A stretch of 7,140 nucleotides of DNA from JAFGIT01 sp016929465 [NCBI: Candidatus Coatesbacteria bacterium] (GTDB lineage: Bacteria; B130-G9). Positions 5,774 to 7,140 of the stretch are shown piece after piece (position 1 is the first letter of the stretch; the number at the start of each line of letters is the position of its first letter). The DNA lies in contig JAFGIT010000036.1 in NCBI GenBank assembly GCA_016929465.1, positions 1 to 7,140 on the forward strand, written 5' to 3'. The notes beneath the pieces were generated by a model that saw only the letters and a program-made list of their open reading frames with translations, made no database searches and was not told where the DNA came from. The position numbers were made by a program, and so were the translations under genes.

Positions 5774-6757
5774 CTATTCGTGCAATTCCCCGATCGTTAT
5801 CGTCGCCATGCCCTCCTTGGACAGCACCACCTTCATGGCACGGCTTGCGAGTAATGCTGCGCTTTCATAGTCCGCCCCCGTTGCGAGCGCCAGCGCGAAC
5901 GTGCCGCAAACGGTATCCTGTACACCTGCTGGATTAAAGTTATTCGCTGCTCCAATCTGAAGCGTCTTCTGACGGCCGTCCTTCGTGCAGACTGCGATCT
6001 CCTGCTCCTCTCTGACGACGAGCGCCGCGTCGCAATCGAGCAGCTTTACGATCTCCTCACCAATTGAGGTGATGTTCGTGTAGAAGTTGCCATTCACGAT
6101 GTGGACGAAGTCCTGGGCGTCGTAATAGCTCGGTATGACCGCCGTCGCGTTAGTGAAGAGCCGGAAGTGTCTCTGTTTGGAGCTGACGATAGTCGGCACG
6201 TTCTTCTCTCGAGCGAGGTCTATGATGAACCTGGGGAGAGTATTGCCAAGCAGCATCCCCTTGTCGTAGTCCGAGATTAGGATCGCATTGATTTGGTCGA
6301 TGTTTGACTCTATATAGCGCTTGACCGTGGGTGTCTCGTTCTCGGTCAGCTGCTTCCTGCTCTCGTAGTCGTATCGCACAATCTGCTGGTTGTAAGGCAT
6401 TGCGACAACTCTGACCTTAAGAGTGGTGGAGCGGTCTGATGATGGGAAGATGCCCCCCGATTCGATGCCGGCATCTCGGACGGCTTTTCTGAACATGTGC
6501 GCCGCATCGTCGTATCCGACCACCCCGCAGAGCAGGACGGTCGCCCCGAGCTGCCGCACGTTATTCGCGACGTTCGCAGCACCACCCAGGCGGTACTCCT
6601 CTTTCTTCACCTTCACAATGGGAACGGCCGCCTCCGAAGAAAGCCGCTCCGCGCTCCCATAGACGTATTTATCCGCCATAAGGTCGCCAACAACCAACAG
6701 ACGCAGTTTATCGAAATTGGAGATTATTGAAGCGAGACTCTCATTGCTTTCGGTCAC
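5774..6757 (-). CDS. PfkB-family protein related to the HldE/RfaE heptose-7-phosphate kinase domain, with altered active-site motifs
   Basis: The closest recognisable relatives are D-glycero-beta-D-manno-heptose-7-phosphate kinases (HldE N-domain, HldA), which make ADP-heptose precursors for lipopolysaccharide core. The 327-residue product has that family's layout: VVGDLMADKYVYG (22-34), the sugar-binding GGAANVANN (58-66), SDYDKG (162-167), LVVREEQ (246-252) and a C-terminal segment GVQDTVCGTFALALATGA (278-295). Several hallmark motifs are changed: GAGD is GVQD (catalytic-base Asp281 kept), the usual DPK is SSK (192-194), and TPNxxE is IPSYYD (208-213). It may therefore be a pseudokinase or act on another sugar. 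There is no C-terminal nucleotidyltransferase domain, so it is not a full HldE. GTG 6757 is chosen over the ATG at 6805 because an ideal AAGGAG lies six bases upstream and the extra 16 residues (HHHGHG) are atypical. It probably follows the M16 gene in one transcript. Confidence 0.85.
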   Translation of the reverse strand: MTESNESLASIISNFDKLRLLVVGDLMADKYVYGSAERLSSEAAVPIVKVKKEEYRLGGAANVANNVRQLGATVLLCGVVGYDDAAHMFRKAVRDAGIESGGIFPSSDRSTTLKVRVVAMPYNQQIVRYDYESRKQLTENETPTVKRYIESNIDQINAILISDYDKGMLLGNTLPRFIIDLAREKNVPTIVSSKQRHFRLFTNATAVIPSYYDAQDFVHIVNGNFYTNITSIGEEIVKLLDCDAALVVREEQEIAVCTKDGRQKTLQIGAANNFNPAGVQDTVCGTFALALATGADYESAALLASRAMKVVLSKEGMATITIGELHE

Positions 6758-6763
6758 TGAATG

Positions 6764-6769
6764 CTCCTT
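6764..6769 (-). promoter_or_regulatory. Strong ribosome binding site of the HldE-like gene, fixes the GTG start
   Basis: On the - strand AAGGAG ends six bases before the GTG at 6757-6755, an ideal Shine-Dalgarno arrangement. It lies inside the extended frame that begins at the ATG at 6805, which argues that the longer start is not used. Confidence 0.75.
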
Positions 6770-6860
6770 CTCAAATCCATGCCCATGATGATGCCAATTC
6801 GGCAATTTCCGTTGCTAAGGAATTTAGAACTGTGGTCGCAAAAAGCAAGCTATGGATAAA

Positions 6861-7140
6861 TTATTCATCGGAAGACTCAGGGACGCTCGTGACTTGGACA
6901 TAGTGTCCGAAGTATTTCCTTGCGACCCGCCTTACATCCTCCGCAGTTACCGTCTCTATTTTCTTCCCGTAGTCTAGATAGGAGTCGTAGCCAAGTCCGT
7001 AGAGCTCGCCAAGGCATGCCGCTGCTGATTGCTGAGTTGGTGTCTGTCTGCGGTGCACTTGCTCTGTTGCGAGACACATGCCCTTGGCAACGGCAAGCTC
7101 CTCGTCGGTAACCAGGTCCTTACCGATGCCCCTAATCTCC
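6861..7140 (-). CDS. C-terminal end of an M16 family (insulinase-like) zinc peptidase or homologue, partial
   Basis: Only the last 92 residues are visible; the frame stays open to the right edge at 7140, so the gene starts outside the window. The segment has the look of the C-terminal M16 domain: DLVTDEELAVAKG, a helix with LGELYGLGYDSYLDY, then KIETVTAEDVRRVARKYF and a final strand YVQVTSVPE. These correspond to the helix pair and last strand that end processing-peptidase and pitrilysin-like proteins. The zinc-binding HXXEH motif would lie far upstream and cannot be checked, so an inactive partner subunit is also possible. The stop TAA is at 6861-6863. The HldE-like gene begins 103 bases further on the same strand, so the two may be cotranscribed. 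The ATG at 7079 is internal to the domain and unlikely to be the start. Confidence 0.78.
   Translation of the reverse strand, partial: EIRGIGKDLVTDEELAVAKGMCLATEQVHRRQTPTQQSAAACLGELYGLGYDSYLDYGKKIETVTAEDVRRVARKYFGHYVQVTSVPESSDE

Noticed and set aside
6758-6805. Upstream ATG at 6805 as the start of the HldE-like gene, adding a His-rich leader
   Set aside because: The ideal AAGGAG six bases before GTG 6757 and the atypical added residues favour the shorter start.
6786-6860. Promoter or terminator between the M16 and HldE-like genes
   Set aside because: Only poor -35/-10 matches with bad spacing and a 4-bp hairpin without a T-run are present; cotranscription is simpler.

Overview
The window is a compact bacterial chromosome segment of moderate to moderately high GC. 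The genes use ATG, GTG and TTG starts and are almost back to back. Nothing in it fixes the taxon. An ADP-heptose-type sugar kinase relative, a polysaccharide-building gene trio and an M16 peptidase would suit an envelope-rich, probably diderm, uncultivated bacterium, but that is inference.

Layout. Positions 1-320 hold no convincing gene. They end in a pyrimidine-rich, seven-base-periodic repeat (187-244) followed by a very good sigma-70-type promoter (254-282), with a 10-bp palindrome lying across its -35 box. From 321 to 5740 five genes run on the + strand with gaps of 4, -4, 27 and -13 bases, so they are almost certainly one operon. The order is ruvB (Holliday-junction helicase motor), queH (epoxyqueuosine reductase, tRNA modification), a Gfo/Idh/MocA sugar-type oxidoreductase, a cytosolic GT2 glycosyltransferase of the dolichyl-phosphate-mannose-synthase type, and a 667-residue membrane-anchored protein. 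That last protein joins a glutamine-amidotransferase-like fold to a divergent polysaccharide-deacetylase (NodB-like) domain. The first two are housekeeping genes; the last three look like a small glycan or exopolysaccharide module.

The - strand holds a converging pair read from right to left: the C-terminal end of an M16 zinc-peptidase-like protein (cut by the window edge at 7140), then a PfkB-family protein related to the kinase domain of HldE/RfaE. A short GC-rich hairpin lies in the 33-base gap where the two transcription units meet.

The most interesting items are the HldE-like kinase, which has lost several canonical nucleotide- and metal-binding motifs while keeping its catalytic-base Asp (a candidate pseudokinase or enzyme of changed specificity), and the unusual membrane anchor + GATase-like + NodB-like architecture. 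No CRISPR array, tRNA, rRNA, insertion sequence or attachment site was seen.
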